Shown: piece after piece, positions 27,018 through 36,255 of the stretch
Layout: every line of letters starts with the position of its first letter
Position numbering within the stretch: position 1 is the first letter of the stretch
Source of the DNA: RDYZ01 sp964518905
GTDB lineage: Bacteria > Cyanobacteriota > Cyanobacteriia > Cyanobacteriales > Geitlerinemataceae
NCBI GenBank assembly: GCA_964518905.1
Contig: CAZFJL010000014.1
Coordinates: forward strand, 21,363-85,362
Reading direction: 5' to 3'
Length of the DNA stretch: 64,000 nt
The notes under the pieces: generated by a model
Database searches by the model: none
Told to the model about the DNA's origin: nothing
Seen by the model: the letters and a program-made list of their open reading frames with translations, nothing else
Made by a program: the position numbers and the translations under genes

Positions 27018-27851
27018 ATGAACGTCACCTGGGAAACCGCCAAAACCTACGACGACATCCTCTACGAAAAAATCGACGGCATCGCCAAAATCACGATTAA
27101 TCGACCCCACAAGCGCAACGCCTTTCGCCCGCAGACTGTGTTTGAGCTCTACGATGCGTTTTGCGATGCCCGTGAGGATACCTCGATCGGGGTGGTGCTA
27201 CTGACGGGCGCGGGGCCGCATACTGACGGGAAATATGCCTTTTGCTCCGGGGGCGATCAGAGTGTGCGCGGTCATGCGGGCTACGTGGACGATATCGGGA
27301 TTCCGCGCCTGAATGTGCTGGATTTACAGCGGTTGATTCGATCGATGCCCAAGGTGGTGATCGCGCTGGTGGCGGGCTACGCGATCGGCGGCGGTCATGT
27401 GTTGCATTTGATCTGTGATCTGTCGATCGCGGCAGATAACGCCATTTTTGGTCAGACGGGGCCAAAGGTGGGCAGCTTTGACGGGGGATTTGGTGCGGGC
27501 TATTTGGCGCGGTGTGTGGGTCAGAAAAAGGCGCGGGAAATCTGGTTTCTCTGTCGGCAGTATGATGCGAATGAAGCGCTGGAGATGGGCTTGGTGAATA
27601 CGGTGGTCGATGTTGATCAGCTCGAAGCCGAGGGTGTGAAATGGGCGCAGGAGGTGCTGCAACATAGCCCGATCGCGATTCGCTGTCTTAAATCTGCGTT
27701 TAATGCCGACTGTGACGGACAGGCCGGAGTGCAAGAGCTGGCGGGTAACGCGACGCTGCTGTACTACATGACCGAGGAAGGCGCGGAAGGCAAACAGGCG
27801 TTTCTCGACAAACGCAAACCGGATTTTCGCCAATATCCCTGGCTGCCATAA
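27018..27851 (+). CDS. menB: 1,4-dihydroxy-2-naphthoyl-CoA synthase MenB
   Basis: A 277-residue crotonase-fold enzyme that closes the second ring of the naphthoquinone: succinylbenzoyl-CoA to 1,4-dihydroxy-2-naphthoyl-CoA. In cyanobacteria this feeds phylloquinone, the A1 electron carrier of photosystem I. Characteristic segments are ITINRPHKRNAFRPQT, the oxyanion-hole parts CSGGDQ and AGYAIGGGHVLHL, TGPKVGSFDGG and the C-terminal KRKPDFRQYPWLP. I start at ATG 27018, where MenB homology begins (MNVTWETAKTYDDILYEK). It stands alone; other men genes are not in the window. Confidence 0.96.
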   Translation: MNVTWETAKTYDDILYEKIDGIAKITINRPHKRNAFRPQTVFELYDAFCDAREDTSIGVVLLTGAGPHTDGKYAFCSGGDQSVRGHAGYVDDIGIPRLNVLDLQRLIRSMPKVVIALVAGYAIGGGHVLHLICDLSIAADNAIFGQTGPKVGSFDGGFGAGYLARCVGQKKAREIWFLCRQYDANEALEMGLVNTVVDVDQLEAEGVKWAQEVLQHSPIAIRCLKSAFNADCDGQAGVQELAGNATLLYYMTEEGAEGKQAFLDKRKPDFRQYPWLP

Positions 27852-27927
27852 TGGCCATGATCGAAATCCTCCACGACGGCAGAATTCAGAGTGGATCGGG
27901 GATCACACTAGGGGATCACGCTTTGAT

Positions 27928-27947
27928 ACGTTTCTGAAACGTTTTTT
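27928..27947 (+). terminator. Short intrinsic terminator after menB
   Basis: ACGTTT-CTG-AAACGT followed by TTTTT, 76 bp after the menB stop. The stem is only 6 bp, so efficiency is uncertain. Confidence 0.5.
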
Positions 27948-28115
27948 GACGCTTTTGCCTAACCGCTGAGATCGCTCTACGTTTCCGGTAAGGTATGTAG
28001 ATACCGTTAGGCGACTCTCGTCGGTTTTACCGGCAAGCACTGAGTCCAGTATTTAGACGGTGATCCATTCCCCACATTCTCGATGGTGTCGGCGCGACGT
28101 CGATTCACGATTTAA

Positions 28116-30326
28116 ATGAGGCTAAACACTTCCATCCTGGAAGACTTGCTAGCGGCCTTGCCGCATCTGAAACCTCAGATCTACTTCAAATCATCGCTGG
28201 TGGCTCTGTCCCATGCGATGGAAGATCAGATCTTGGCGAGTTCGAGTGACGATATGCCACTGGCGATCGCCACGTTTCAGAGCGAGCGCTTCTATCGCCT
28301 CGAAGCGGGTCGTTATGCTCGCATTGCCAGACTGACGCCCCAGGTTTACGTCTTGTCAGCCCCGGAAACAGAATTCCAGAGCGGCACGCGCGGTTACGAA
28401 ACGATCGCCTTTGATCCCAGCGAACCGCTGAGTCGCGAATGGAATTTGGTCGTGCTATCGGAGCGCTACGGGTCTTGCCTGGTGTGCGAAGAGCGCACCC
28501 ACATGCCGACAGCCTCCGCTCCCCTGCTCGCCAATGCCAGCCCCGACGCCGATCCCGTACGACGGTTTGAAGGGATTTGGACGTTTGACCGCGATGTGGT
28601 AGTTCGTGCAGCGGATTTACTGTTGCAACGGATTGAGACCTATCGTCCCGAATTGGCCGAGAAAACCGCTGAAGCCCGCGATCGCTACGGCATTACCCAG
28701 CGCCTCGACTGTCTCGCCGCCAAAACCTGCGATCCGACCCAACCGCCGATCGATCTCGATCGCGCCTTGATGGGAATCGACCCCGAACCCTTCGCAGAAC
28801 GACTTATTTCATACCTGCAAGCGGGACAATATAAACTCCTCAAAGCCTATCGATCAATCTCGGCGCAGGAACGCAAAGAGCGGCTGATTAATACGATCGT
28901 CTCGACAATTCGGAGCTCGCTCGATACCGGGGCGATTCTCGATACCGCCGTGCGCGAAATTGGCCAAGCACTGAGCGCCGATCGCTGCATTATCTATCGC
29001 TGTCGGATGCTCGATCGCGAGGCGACGATCGAGCATGAATACTGCACCGAAGCCATTCAATCGCTCAAGGGACGGATTTGGACACTCGTCGATAACCCCT
29101 TATTTCATGGGGTAATGGATGCCAAAGAAGCCGTTTTTCTCGAAGATACCAGTGGCTTAACCACGACCAAGTCACGCATCGTAACGCAAATTTTGAATCG
29201 GCTGAATGCAGCGGATACCTCTTTTCACAAAACCATCGATCAGTATTCAATTCGGGCCTGGTTGATGGTTCCAGTGCTCTATCAAGGTCAAATCCTGGGC
29301 TTAGTGGAGCTACACCAGTGTCATGCCTCGTCGAGTTCCTGGACTCGCGAAGAAGTCGAGCTGGTCGCGACGATCGCCACGCAGATTGGTACAGCGCTGA
29401 TCCAGGCCGAAACCCACGAACACCTCGAAGAATTAAACGAACAGCTCGAAGCTCTCGAACGGACGCGCAGCAACCTGATCGCGATCACCGGTCATGAACT
29501 GCGGACGCCGCTGTCTACGATTCAAATCTGCCTCGAAAGTTTGGCGAATGAGCCGGATATGCCGGAAGAGTTGCGACAGGTGATGCTCACGACCGCGCTC
29601 ACGGATGCAGAACGCTTACGGGAACTGGTGCAGGATTTTCTGACGCTATCGCGCTTTGAAAGTGGTCGGGTCGAATGGACGTGGGAGCCGCTGGCATTGC
29701 GCGAATGCGTCGATCTGGCGCGTAGTAGTTTGCATACGTACGATGCGAGCAAGCCCGTGCCTCAGGTTGAGGTCGATCTCGAAGAGGGGCTGCCGTTTGT
29801 CAGTGCCGACGGTGAATGGTTGGTTCAGGTTCTGAGTAAGCTACTCGACAATGCCTGTAAATTCACGCCAAAAACGGGGACGATTTTGATTAAAGCTCGG
29901 TTTCGATCGCCTCAAGAGCTCGCAAGCGCCACGGATTCGGCCTCCAAAGCTCAACAGACGGCGATCAAATCAGCAGAAACACTCGCGGATAATTCCCCGC
30001 TTGGGAAAATTGAAGTCACGGTATCGGATACGGGACGGGGCATCGAACCCGATCGGCTGGAAATTATCTTCGAGCGGTTTTATCAAGAGGAAGGAGCGTT
30101 GCAGCGTAGCGTCGGTGGAACCGGTCTCGGTCTCGCGATTTGTCGTCAGGCCGTCGGGCGGTGGGGCGGCATGATTTGGGCTGAGTCGGAAGGTAAAGAT
30201 CGCGGCAGTCAGTTTCATTTCACGATTCCCGTCGCGGATCTCACCCAAACGACGAGCCAAGAGTCACGCACTGTGGGGGGTACATCGCTATCGCGAGCCT
30301 ATAGCGCGTCGTATCGTCAACGCTGA
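28116..30326 (+). CDS. DICT-GAF sensor histidine kinase
   Basis: A 736-residue soluble kinase. Residues 1-125 form a DICT domain, a sensor found almost only in cyanobacteria next to kinases and diguanylate cyclases. A helical linker (about 150-255) and a GAF domain (about 258-432, with the DRCIIYRC strand) follow. There is no clear bilin-binding cysteine in the usual place, so a phytochrome role is not claimed. The dimerisation helix carries phosphoacceptor H460 (ITGHELRTPLSTIQ) and the ATPase domain has LLDNACKFTP, DTGRGIEPDR and GGTGLGLAICRQ. No response regulator is adjacent. The gene ends 75 bp before the DUF2252 gene on the same strand. Confidence 0.93.
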   Translation: MRLNTSILEDLLAALPHLKPQIYFKSSLVALSHAMEDQILASSSDDMPLAIATFQSERFYRLEAGRYARIARLTPQVYVLSAPETEFQSGTRGYETIAFDPSEPLSREWNLVVLSERYGSCLVCEERTHMPTASAPLLANASPDADPVRRFEGIWTFDRDVVVRAADLLLQRIETYRPELAEKTAEARDRYGITQRLDCLAAKTCDPTQPPIDLDRALMGIDPEPFAERLISYLQAGQYKLLKAYRSISAQERKERLINTIVSTIRSSLDTGAILDTAVREIGQALSADRCIIYRCRMLDREATIEHEYCTEAIQSLKGRIWTLVDNPLFHGVMDAKEAVFLEDTSGLTTTKSRIVTQILNRLNAADTSFHKTIDQYSIRAWLMVPVLYQGQILGLVELHQCHASSSSWTREEVELVATIATQIGTALIQAETHEHLEELNEQLEALERTRSNLIAITGHELRTPLSTIQICLESLANEPDMPEELRQVMLTTALTDAERLRELVQDFLTLSRFESGRVEWTWEPLALRECVDLARSSLHTYDASKPVPQVEVDLEEGLPFVSADGEWLVQVLSKLLDNACKFTPKTGTILIKARFRSPQELASATDSASKAQQTAIKSAETLADNSPLGKIEVTVSDTGRGIEPDRLEIIFERFYQEEGALQRSVGGTGLGLAICRQAVGRWGGMIWAESEGKDRGSQFHFTIPVADLTQTTSQESRTVGGTSLSRAYSASYRQR

Positions 30327-30400
30327 TTAATGCTGATCAACGTTGATTTCAGTTGATTTCAGTTGGATTGATTGCAGGTTGAATTCTGGAACGGTAGATC

Positions 30401-31699
30401 TTGAAAACAAAGCATCAATCTCTCACTCACCGCGATCCGATCGACCAAATTCGCCGGTTCGATCGCGGTTTAAATCCAGCCGATCGATCGTGTAAGCACA
30501 GCAAAATGGCGGTATCCGCATTTAGCTTCTTTCGCGGTACGAATCATCTCTTTTGGTCGGATCTCGGACGCGATCGCCGGTTGGGTCGATTTAGCAACAA
30601 CCAGACCCGCACTTGGATTCAGGGCGACCTGCACGCGGAGAACTTCGGCGCGTATAAAAATGCTGCGGATCAGATCGCCTACAGCATTAACGATTTTGAC
30701 GAGTCGATCGTGGCGGACTATCAATACGATCTCTGGCGAATGGCCACCAGTCTGGCGATCATTGCCCGCGATAACGCCATCAAACCCAAACACTGGGGCA
30801 AGCTGATCGACGCCTTCACCTTGGCCTATCTCAGCGAAATTGCGGCACTGGTGGGGAACGATCGCGAAACGCAAATCTTTTTTACTGTCGAGAATACTTA
30901 CGGCAAGCTCGATAACTTTTTACGCGAGGTCGAAAACGAGAACAGTCGCGAGCGAATGTTAGATCAGTGGACGACACGAGTACAGCGATCGCTGCGCTTT
31001 AATCTCGATAACGACAAGCTCCAGGCCGTCAGCGAGGAGGAGCGATCGGCGATCCTTGCCGCCTTGCCCGACTACGGCAAAACCCTCGCCGGTCAACTTA
31101 ACTATAGTAAAACCCACTTTCAGGCGATCGACATTGCGCGGCGGGTCAACGCCGGTACGGGCTCCCTCGGAACACCGCGTTATTACGTGCTGATCGCAGG
31201 GCGCAATGCAGGCGATCGTCGCATTCTCGACCTCAAACTCCAAACCAAACCCAGCGCCTACTCCTACATTCGCAAATCCGAGCGCCACCACTACGACACC
31301 CACTTTGCGAATGACGCCGAGCGTCACGCGATCGCCTACCGTGCCACCACCCTGCACACCGATGATTATCTCGGCTGGATTAGTCTAGCCGATGGTGTTT
31401 ATTCTGTGCGTGAGCGATCGCCCCATAAAGCTACTTTCGACACCACCACCTTACGCAAGCCAAAATCCTTACGCAAACTCTGCGAGCAGTGGGGCAAAAT
31501 TCTCGCGACCTGCCACGCTCGCGCCGATCACAACTACGACGCGGAAATTGTCCCCCATTCTTTCGAGGACGAAGTGCAGGCGATCGTGCAAGGTTTTGAG
31601 CCGCAATTTTGCCAGCTTGTGCGCGATGTGGCTTTAAGCTATGCGGATGTCGTTTTTAGTGATTGGCAAGCATTTTTGGCGAGCGATCTTTGCAATTAA
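30401..31699 (+). CDS. DUF2252 family protein
   Basis: A 432-residue soluble protein. Signature pieces of the DUF2252 family are visible: MAVSAFSFFRGTNHLFWSDL, TWIQGDLHAENFGAYKN, and INDFDESIVADYQYDLWRMATSL. The GDLHAENFG and NDFD motifs resemble the catalytic HxD and DFD-type motifs of aminoglycoside-phosphotransferase/kinase-like folds, so it may be a kinase-fold enzyme. The substrate is unknown. The start is TTG at 30401; an internal ATG at 30506 would remove the conserved DPIDQIRRFDRGL part, so I keep TTG. It may be cotranscribed with the upstream kinase. Confidence 0.85.
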   Translation: MKTKHQSLTHRDPIDQIRRFDRGLNPADRSCKHSKMAVSAFSFFRGTNHLFWSDLGRDRRLGRFSNNQTRTWIQGDLHAENFGAYKNAADQIAYSINDFDESIVADYQYDLWRMATSLAIIARDNAIKPKHWGKLIDAFTLAYLSEIAALVGNDRETQIFFTVENTYGKLDNFLREVENENSRERMLDQWTTRVQRSLRFNLDNDKLQAVSEEERSAILAALPDYGKTLAGQLNYSKTHFQAIDIARRVNAGTGSLGTPRYYVLIAGRNAGDRRILDLKLQTKPSAYSYIRKSERHHYDTHFANDAERHAIAYRATTLHTDDYLGWISLADGVYSVRERSPHKATFDTTTLRKPKSLRKLCEQWGKILATCHARADHNYDAEIVPHSFEDEVQAIVQGFEPQFCQLVRDVALSYADVVFSDWQAFLASDLCN

Positions 31700-31799
31700 C
31701 ACCGGTGGTTAGGTCGGTGAATTTATGTGGTGATAATGTTGACACTGGCATAAATCTCAAGGTTTGTTATGGTGGTAAGAACATTGTAAGGAGAACAAA

Positions 31800-31850
31800 G
31801 TGCCACTGGTGTTGCGCCAGCGCAGCCCTGACGGCAAGCAAAGTTTATGA
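31800..31850 (+). CDS. Putative 16-codon leader peptide coupled to the MscS gene
   Basis: GTG at 31800-31802 has a consensus AAGGAG (31788-31793) six bases upstream, the best ribosome-binding site in the area. The frame reads MPLVLRQRSPDGKQSL and ends with TGA at 31848-31850, overlapping the MscS ATG (31847-31849) as ATGA. The MscS start has no Shine-Dalgarno sequence of its own, so translation is probably coupled. Peptide expression is inferred. Confidence 0.45.
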   Translation: MPLVLRQRSPDGKQSL

Positions 31851-32944
31851 ATTTATCCGATTTTTTTCAGCAGTCCTATTTTGGTAACACAACCCTAGAT
31901 TATGGTTTGGCGATCGCCACGGTTTGCAGTGGTGTCGTCTTTGCTCCGATCGCGAGCGCGATCGTTCGTCGCGGTTTACGCCGCGCCCTCAGTCAGTCGC
32001 TCGACGACCTGATTATACCGATCACGAAAATCGTCTCGAATGCCGTTAATCTGTTCGTCTGGCTAGCTGTGCTGCGTCTCGCTTCAACCCGCCTCGAACT
32101 CCATCCCATCCTCAATGATGGCATCGCCAGCATCGCGACGATCGTTACCACCTGGATCGGCATCCGCTTGGTGTATAACACGATCGACTGCGGCTTGCGC
32201 TACTACGTGATGCGCCGTAGCGATGAGTCGCTCGATCAAATGCTGTTGGCTATCCGTCCGTTAATTCGGATCGTTGTTTGGTCGATTGGCCTCGTGTTCG
32301 TCATCGATAACCTCGGTTTTGACGTCTCGGCTGCAATTGCGAGCCTCGGAATTGGTGGTTTAGCCTTGGCGTTGGCTTCCCAAGGGATTCTGCAAGATTT
32401 GTTTAGCTACGCGTCGATCATCTGCGATCGCCCGTTTGAGATTGGTGACTTCGTGCTGCTCGGAGACGATGCTGGGACGATCGAACATATCGGCATCAAA
32501 ACCACACGCATTAAACGCATAAGTGGAGAGCAGCTCGTCATCTCGAACACGGAGCTGGTTAGCGCTCGGGTGCGAAACTTCAAGCAAATGGAAAGCCGCC
32601 GCATTGTCTTTGGGATCGGCGTGATTTATGAAACCGATCGCCAGAAGCTCGCCGAAATTCCGGCCATTATCCGCCAGATTATCGAGCCGATCGATGATGT
32701 TCTCTTTGAGCGGGCGCACTTCCTGAACATGGGAGATTTCAGCCTGAATTACGAGATTGTCTATCACGTTCAGACCAGCGATTATCTACGCTACACCGAC
32801 ATTCAGCAGGAAATTAACCTGAAGCTGATGAATGCGTTTGCGGAACATGGTATTGAATTTGCCTATCCGACTCAGGTTTTGCAATTGCAGGCTGGGGAGA
32901 ATACTGCTGATGTGGCTCAAGCGTTTAATTCATCGGCGATGTAG
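31847..32944 (+). CDS. MscS-family small-conductance mechanosensitive channel
   Basis: A 365-residue membrane protein with about four N-terminal helices and the pore-lining TM3-like segment VSAAIASLGIGGLALALASQG, rich in alternating Gly/Ala as in MscS. The beta domain follows (FEIGDFVLLGDDAGTIEHIGIKTTRIK), then the alpha/beta vestibule. It should open on membrane tension and release solutes on hypo-osmotic shock. It starts inside the stop of a 16-codon leader reading frame, and a TTGACA hexamer at 31739-31744 could be part of its promoter. A 124 bp miniature element is inserted just after the stop. Confidence 0.93.
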   Translation: MNLSDFFQQSYFGNTTLDYGLAIATVCSGVVFAPIASAIVRRGLRRALSQSLDDLIIPITKIVSNAVNLFVWLAVLRLASTRLELHPILNDGIASIATIVTTWIGIRLVYNTIDCGLRYYVMRRSDESLDQMLLAIRPLIRIVVWSIGLVFVIDNLGFDVSAAIASLGIGGLALALASQGILQDLFSYASIICDRPFEIGDFVLLGDDAGTIEHIGIKTTRIKRISGEQLVISNTELVSARVRNFKQMESRRIVFGIGVIYETDRQKLAEIPAIIRQIIEPIDDVLFERAHFLNMGDFSLNYEIVYHVQTSDYLRYTDIQQEINLKLMNAFAEHGIEFAYPTQVLQLQAGENTADVAQAFNSSAM

Positions 32945-32963
32945 CACAAAATGATTTGATTTA

Positions 32964-33087
32964 TCCCTCTTCTGTCACTCTCCGATTTGATAACGAGTCT
33001 GCGTTATTTCAGCCATTTCCTAAATGAGAGTGAGAACGAATGAATAAGGGTTTCAGACGTTCTTTTCGGAGAGTGACAGAAGAGGGT
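32964..33087 (-). mobile_element. 124 bp TA-inserting miniature element, copy C (inverted)
   Basis: Ends TCCCTCTTCTGTCACTCTC and GAGAGTGACAGAAGAGGG flanked by TA on both sides. The interior is the reverse complement of copies A and B (51588-51711, 51819-51942) with scattered differences. Inserted at the TATAGC end of another element. No coding frame. Confidence 0.85.
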
Positions 33088-33204
33088 TATAGCAGAATCC
33101 GATTGTGTTAGGACACTCTCGTCCAAGCTGAAAACCGCACTTCGACTCCGCTCAGTGCTCTCAGCTTTTTTTGAGAAGTCCTAATTTAATCGGTTTTTGC
33201 TATA
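33088..33204 (-). repeat. TATAGC-family palindromic element, full copy
   Basis: 117 bp bounded by TATAGCAGAATCCGATTG and, inverted, TATAGCAAAAACCGATTA, each followed by a GTCCTAA/TTAGGAC block. The middle carries CACTTCGACTCCGCTCAGTGC, a word widespread in bacterial intergenic repeats. Partial copies lie at 16379-16430, 19131-19152, 51491-51527 and 51960-52019. Confidence 0.8.
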
Positions 33205-33224
33205 TCAAGAGGCGAACTGCGCCC

Positions 33225-35777
33225 CTACTGCGGTTCGCCAACAAACGTAAACGCTGACCAAAAATACGGCTGAGGGAACGCCTGCATCGTTTCAAGCATG
33301 GCCACTCGTAACGCCTGCGCTTTATCCAACTCCGTTCGCGACCAGGCATCATAAAATGACCCCATCAACGCCTCCGTCGCTGCATCGTCCACATTCCACA
33401 GCGATACCACCACACTCGACGCTCCCGATGCCACCAGCGATCGCGACAAGCCGATCACCCCATCCCCCGTAATCCGCCCCCGCCCCGTACTGCACGCACT
33501 CAATACCACCACCTCCGCATTCAAATCCAACTCCAACACCTCACGCGAGGTTAACCAGCCGTCGAGATCCGCTGTGGGTGCAAAGGCGATCGCACTGCGT
33601 AACCCGTCGCGCTCGTCGAATGTGCCGTGGGTGGCGAGATGGACGATGCGAGAATTTTCGAGGGCACGGCGGACGATGGCCTCAGTGGCGGCGTTACCGA
33701 TGAGGGGCTGCGCATTCAGGATTTGGGCGACGGTGCGGGCTTCGGCTTCAGCTCCGGCGAGGGGCGTGAGATTGTCGGGCATGGTGGGATTGCCGACGAC
33801 GAGTGCCGATCGCGTATGAACCGCTTGACGCAGATCGTGGGTGCGATCGAGCACCTGGATCGACGGCGTGGTCAGCAGGGTGTGACGCTCGATTAGGTAT
33901 GTGCCGCTTGCGTCTTGTAGCGCGGCGAAGGGGACGAGAAACAGTGAACCTTGAGGCGAAATCGCGACGCGGGCATTGGGATCGGCAGGGAGATAAGCGG
34001 CGATCGGGGCGATCGTTAAGTCATAGAGCTGCTTGAGATAAGGATTGACCGGAGTTGCGGGTTCGGAATTGCTCGATCTGGCCTCGTTGGGCGGACTGTC
34101 GTATGTCTGAAGCGTCTCCAGTGTTTCCTCTGAGGCGGCAAAACTGCCGCGTGTATTGCTCAACACCCGGCGTAAACAGACACGATTGGTACAGCGTGCG
34201 GCAAAAATTAAATGTTCGAGCGACATCTCTAATTCGGAGAGATCGACCTCGGCGAACTCAATTTCACCGTCGGGAGTCACAACCCAGATTAGTAATGTTT
34301 GTTCGCGTTCGATCGGCGTATATTCAACAATCGTCGTATCGAGCTTGCGGGCAAGCTGGCGCATTTGCTCCAGCGTCGGCGATATAACTTCCTGAGTGCG
34401 ACCCGTTTCTAGCCGATCGGCGATTAGCTCCACAAAAGCCCGCGCTCGCCCCCGTTCGGCCACTTCCAGCGCTTCGATCGCCTTACCCTGCGCCACTAGA
34501 ACCAATTGCAGCTCATCAAATACATTGGCGTAGGTCTCGGCAAACAGCACCTTGAGTCGGTCATTCTGCTGAAACTGATTCGATCGCACCCGTTCCTGTG
34601 TCTCGATCGCCTCGCGCAGCAACTCCTCCGCGCGTTCATAGTCGCCGAGGGTACGATAGGTCGCGCCGAGTGTGCCCATCGTCCAGTTGAAAAAGTCGTA
34701 GTCGGAATTGTCGGGCGCGTCGTTGATGTCCGTATGGGCGATCGTGTAGGCGCGTTCGGCAAAGTCGCGGGCGCGATCGGCCTTGCCCCAGGCGGCGTAG
34801 GTCTGAGCCAGGTTGGCGATTCGATCCGCCTCGTAAAGTGGGCGGACAAATTTAATTCGATCGGGCAACACACCACGATAGGCCGGGTCAATTAATTCAA
34901 CCGACGCAAAATAGTTTCGCTCATACTCACGCATGTCGTCATTCAGGGCGATCGCCAGTTCGAGGGCACGTTCCTGATAGCCTTTCGCAGCGGTGTAGTT
35001 TGCCCGTTCGCGCTCAAATCGTCCCAGATAGTCCGCCGTTTGCAGCGTTAAGGCATCATCCCCGACGGCTTGACTGAGCGCATAGCTTTGTTCAACCAGG
35101 GCGATCGCCTGCTCGAAATTCCCGATCTGTTGATGCACCGCTGCCATCTGATTCCAGACATAGCCCACTTGCCCCGGCGATGCCGTTTCGCTCTGCTCGA
35201 AATACCCGATCGCCTTGGCATATTCCGCGAGCGCGGCTTGATATTCTCCCAACTGAAACAGCGCCAGCCCCTTGTTGTCGTACAGCGATCCGAGATTGTG
35301 CGCGTCACCGAGTTCGATCGCCGCCGATTCCAGCCGATCGATCCAGCTCAAGGCTCGCTCATAGTCCCCAACACCAATGTGCAGCGCTGCCAACCAAGCC
35401 GCATTTTGACCCAGCATTTGACGATCGCCAAGCCGTTCATAAATCGCCATTGCCCGCCCTGCGGCTTCGAGTCCCGCCGCACGACTTCCCGTGTTATAGG
35501 CCGGGATCGCCTCCGTCCAAATCCGGTTTAACTCTTCGCGCAGTTCCAGTTCGCTCATTGCACTGATCGGCATGGCGGCGGTGGATGCTGCTGATACGGG
35601 TGACGGTTCCGCGATCGCGATCTCAGGCGATCGGGTCGAGATTGTCGGCATTCTCGGCGCAATCACCATGCCAAAACTGATGACGCCCCAGATCAGCAGC
35701 GTCAATATTCGCGATCTTAGCGATCGACTCCACCTCAGCATGTGCGTTACCCACGCCTTAATCCAGACCGTGATCAT
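33225..35777 (-). CDS. TPR-CHAT protease-domain protein with N-terminal membrane anchor
   Basis: An 850-residue protein: an N-terminal hydrophobic segment (about 24-44) that may be an uncleaved anchor or signal, then roughly six to eight TPR motifs (about 85-430; for example AAWLAALHIGVGDYERALSWID and NKGLALFQLGEYQAALAEYAKA) and a C-terminal CHAT domain (about 560-850). The caspase-like catalytic pair is intact: H717 (HLATHGTF) and C762 (VLSACSTGRG). The usual trailing SLWNVDD and YFWSAFTFVG motifs are present. CHAT domains are cysteine proteases related to separase and caspases, and TPRs probably recruit the substrate or a sensor. Such genes are common in cyanobacteria and mostly untested. 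Confidence 0.9.
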   Translation of the reverse strand: MITVWIKAWVTHMLRWSRSLRSRILTLLIWGVISFGMVIAPRMPTISTRSPEIAIAEPSPVSAASTAAMPISAMSELELREELNRIWTEAIPAYNTGSRAAGLEAAGRAMAIYERLGDRQMLGQNAAWLAALHIGVGDYERALSWIDRLESAAIELGDAHNLGSLYDNKGLALFQLGEYQAALAEYAKAIGYFEQSETASPGQVGYVWNQMAAVHQQIGNFEQAIALVEQSYALSQAVGDDALTLQTADYLGRFERERANYTAAKGYQERALELAIALNDDMREYERNYFASVELIDPAYRGVLPDRIKFVRPLYEADRIANLAQTYAAWGKADRARDFAERAYTIAHTDINDAPDNSDYDFFNWTMGTLGATYRTLGDYERAEELLREAIETQERVRSNQFQQNDRLKVLFAETYANVFDELQLVLVAQGKAIEALEVAERGRARAFVELIADRLETGRTQEVISPTLEQMRQLARKLDTTIVEYTPIEREQTLLIWVVTPDGEIEFAEVDLSELEMSLEHLIFAARCTNRVCLRRVLSNTRGSFAASEETLETLQTYDSPPNEARSSNSEPATPVNPYLKQLYDLTIAPIAAYLPADPNARVAISPQGSLFLVPFAALQDASGTYLIERHTLLTTPSIQVLDRTHDLRQAVHTRSALVVGNPTMPDNLTPLAGAEAEARTVAQILNAQPLIGNAATEAIVRRALENSRIVHLATHGTFDERDGLRSAIAFAPTADLDGWLTSREVLELDLNAEVVVLSACSTGRGRITGDGVIGLSRSLVASGASSVVVSLWNVDDAATEALMGSFYDAWSRTELDKAQALRVAMLETMQAFPQPYFWSAFTFVGEPQ

Positions 35778-35817
35778 TGACGAAATGACGCAATAACATC
35801 AGAGTCTCCACAACCAA

Positions 35818-36255
35818 TCACGACATTACCCGATCCAATTGCTCACTCTGCTGTAGCCGTGAGCAGATATCGCGTAGGTGGGTTTGCGTTTGGATGGGCG
35901 GTCGGGGTTTGGGTAGGCTTTCGTTTGGCCAGGTTGGCAAATCGCTACAGGGGCAAATCGCACAAGCCCAATGGGCTTGGGATGTGGGGACTGGCATTTG
36001 GCAACGGGCACAGCTATCGATCTGCCAGCTTTCGCTTAGTAGATCGGCCATGCTTTGATCCGTCCCTTCTAGATAGAAGCGATCGGCGTTATTTGATGAA
36101 ATCCGAGACCAAATCCATTCAAAGTCTGAGCTGTATCCTTCTCCCGAAAAGATGGGCGAAGGAAGGTGGTGATCCTGAGTATCTTGAGAGGCGACTCGTT
36201 TTCCGAGCTGAAACCACTGGGCTAGATAGGTTTTGACTTGAGATGGCGAAGCCAT
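35818..36255 (-). CDS. Cysteine-containing hypothetical protein, 145 aa
   Basis: A 145-residue soluble protein. The middle has two cysteine pairs, DSCARCQMP and ACAICPC, a plausible zinc ribbon or knuckle. The N-terminal part (SQVKTYLAQWFQLGKRV) looks helical. I do not recognise the family but the arrangement resembles conserved small cyanobacterial proteins. It lies just upstream of the CHAT gene, 40 bp away on the same strand, and could be its first operon partner. Confidence 0.6.
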   Translation of the reverse strand: MASPSQVKTYLAQWFQLGKRVASQDTQDHHLPSPIFSGEGYSSDFEWIWSRISSNNADRFYLEGTDQSMADLLSESWQIDSCARCQMPVPTSQAHWACAICPCSDLPTWPNESLPKPRPPIQTQTHLRDICSRLQQSEQLDRVMS

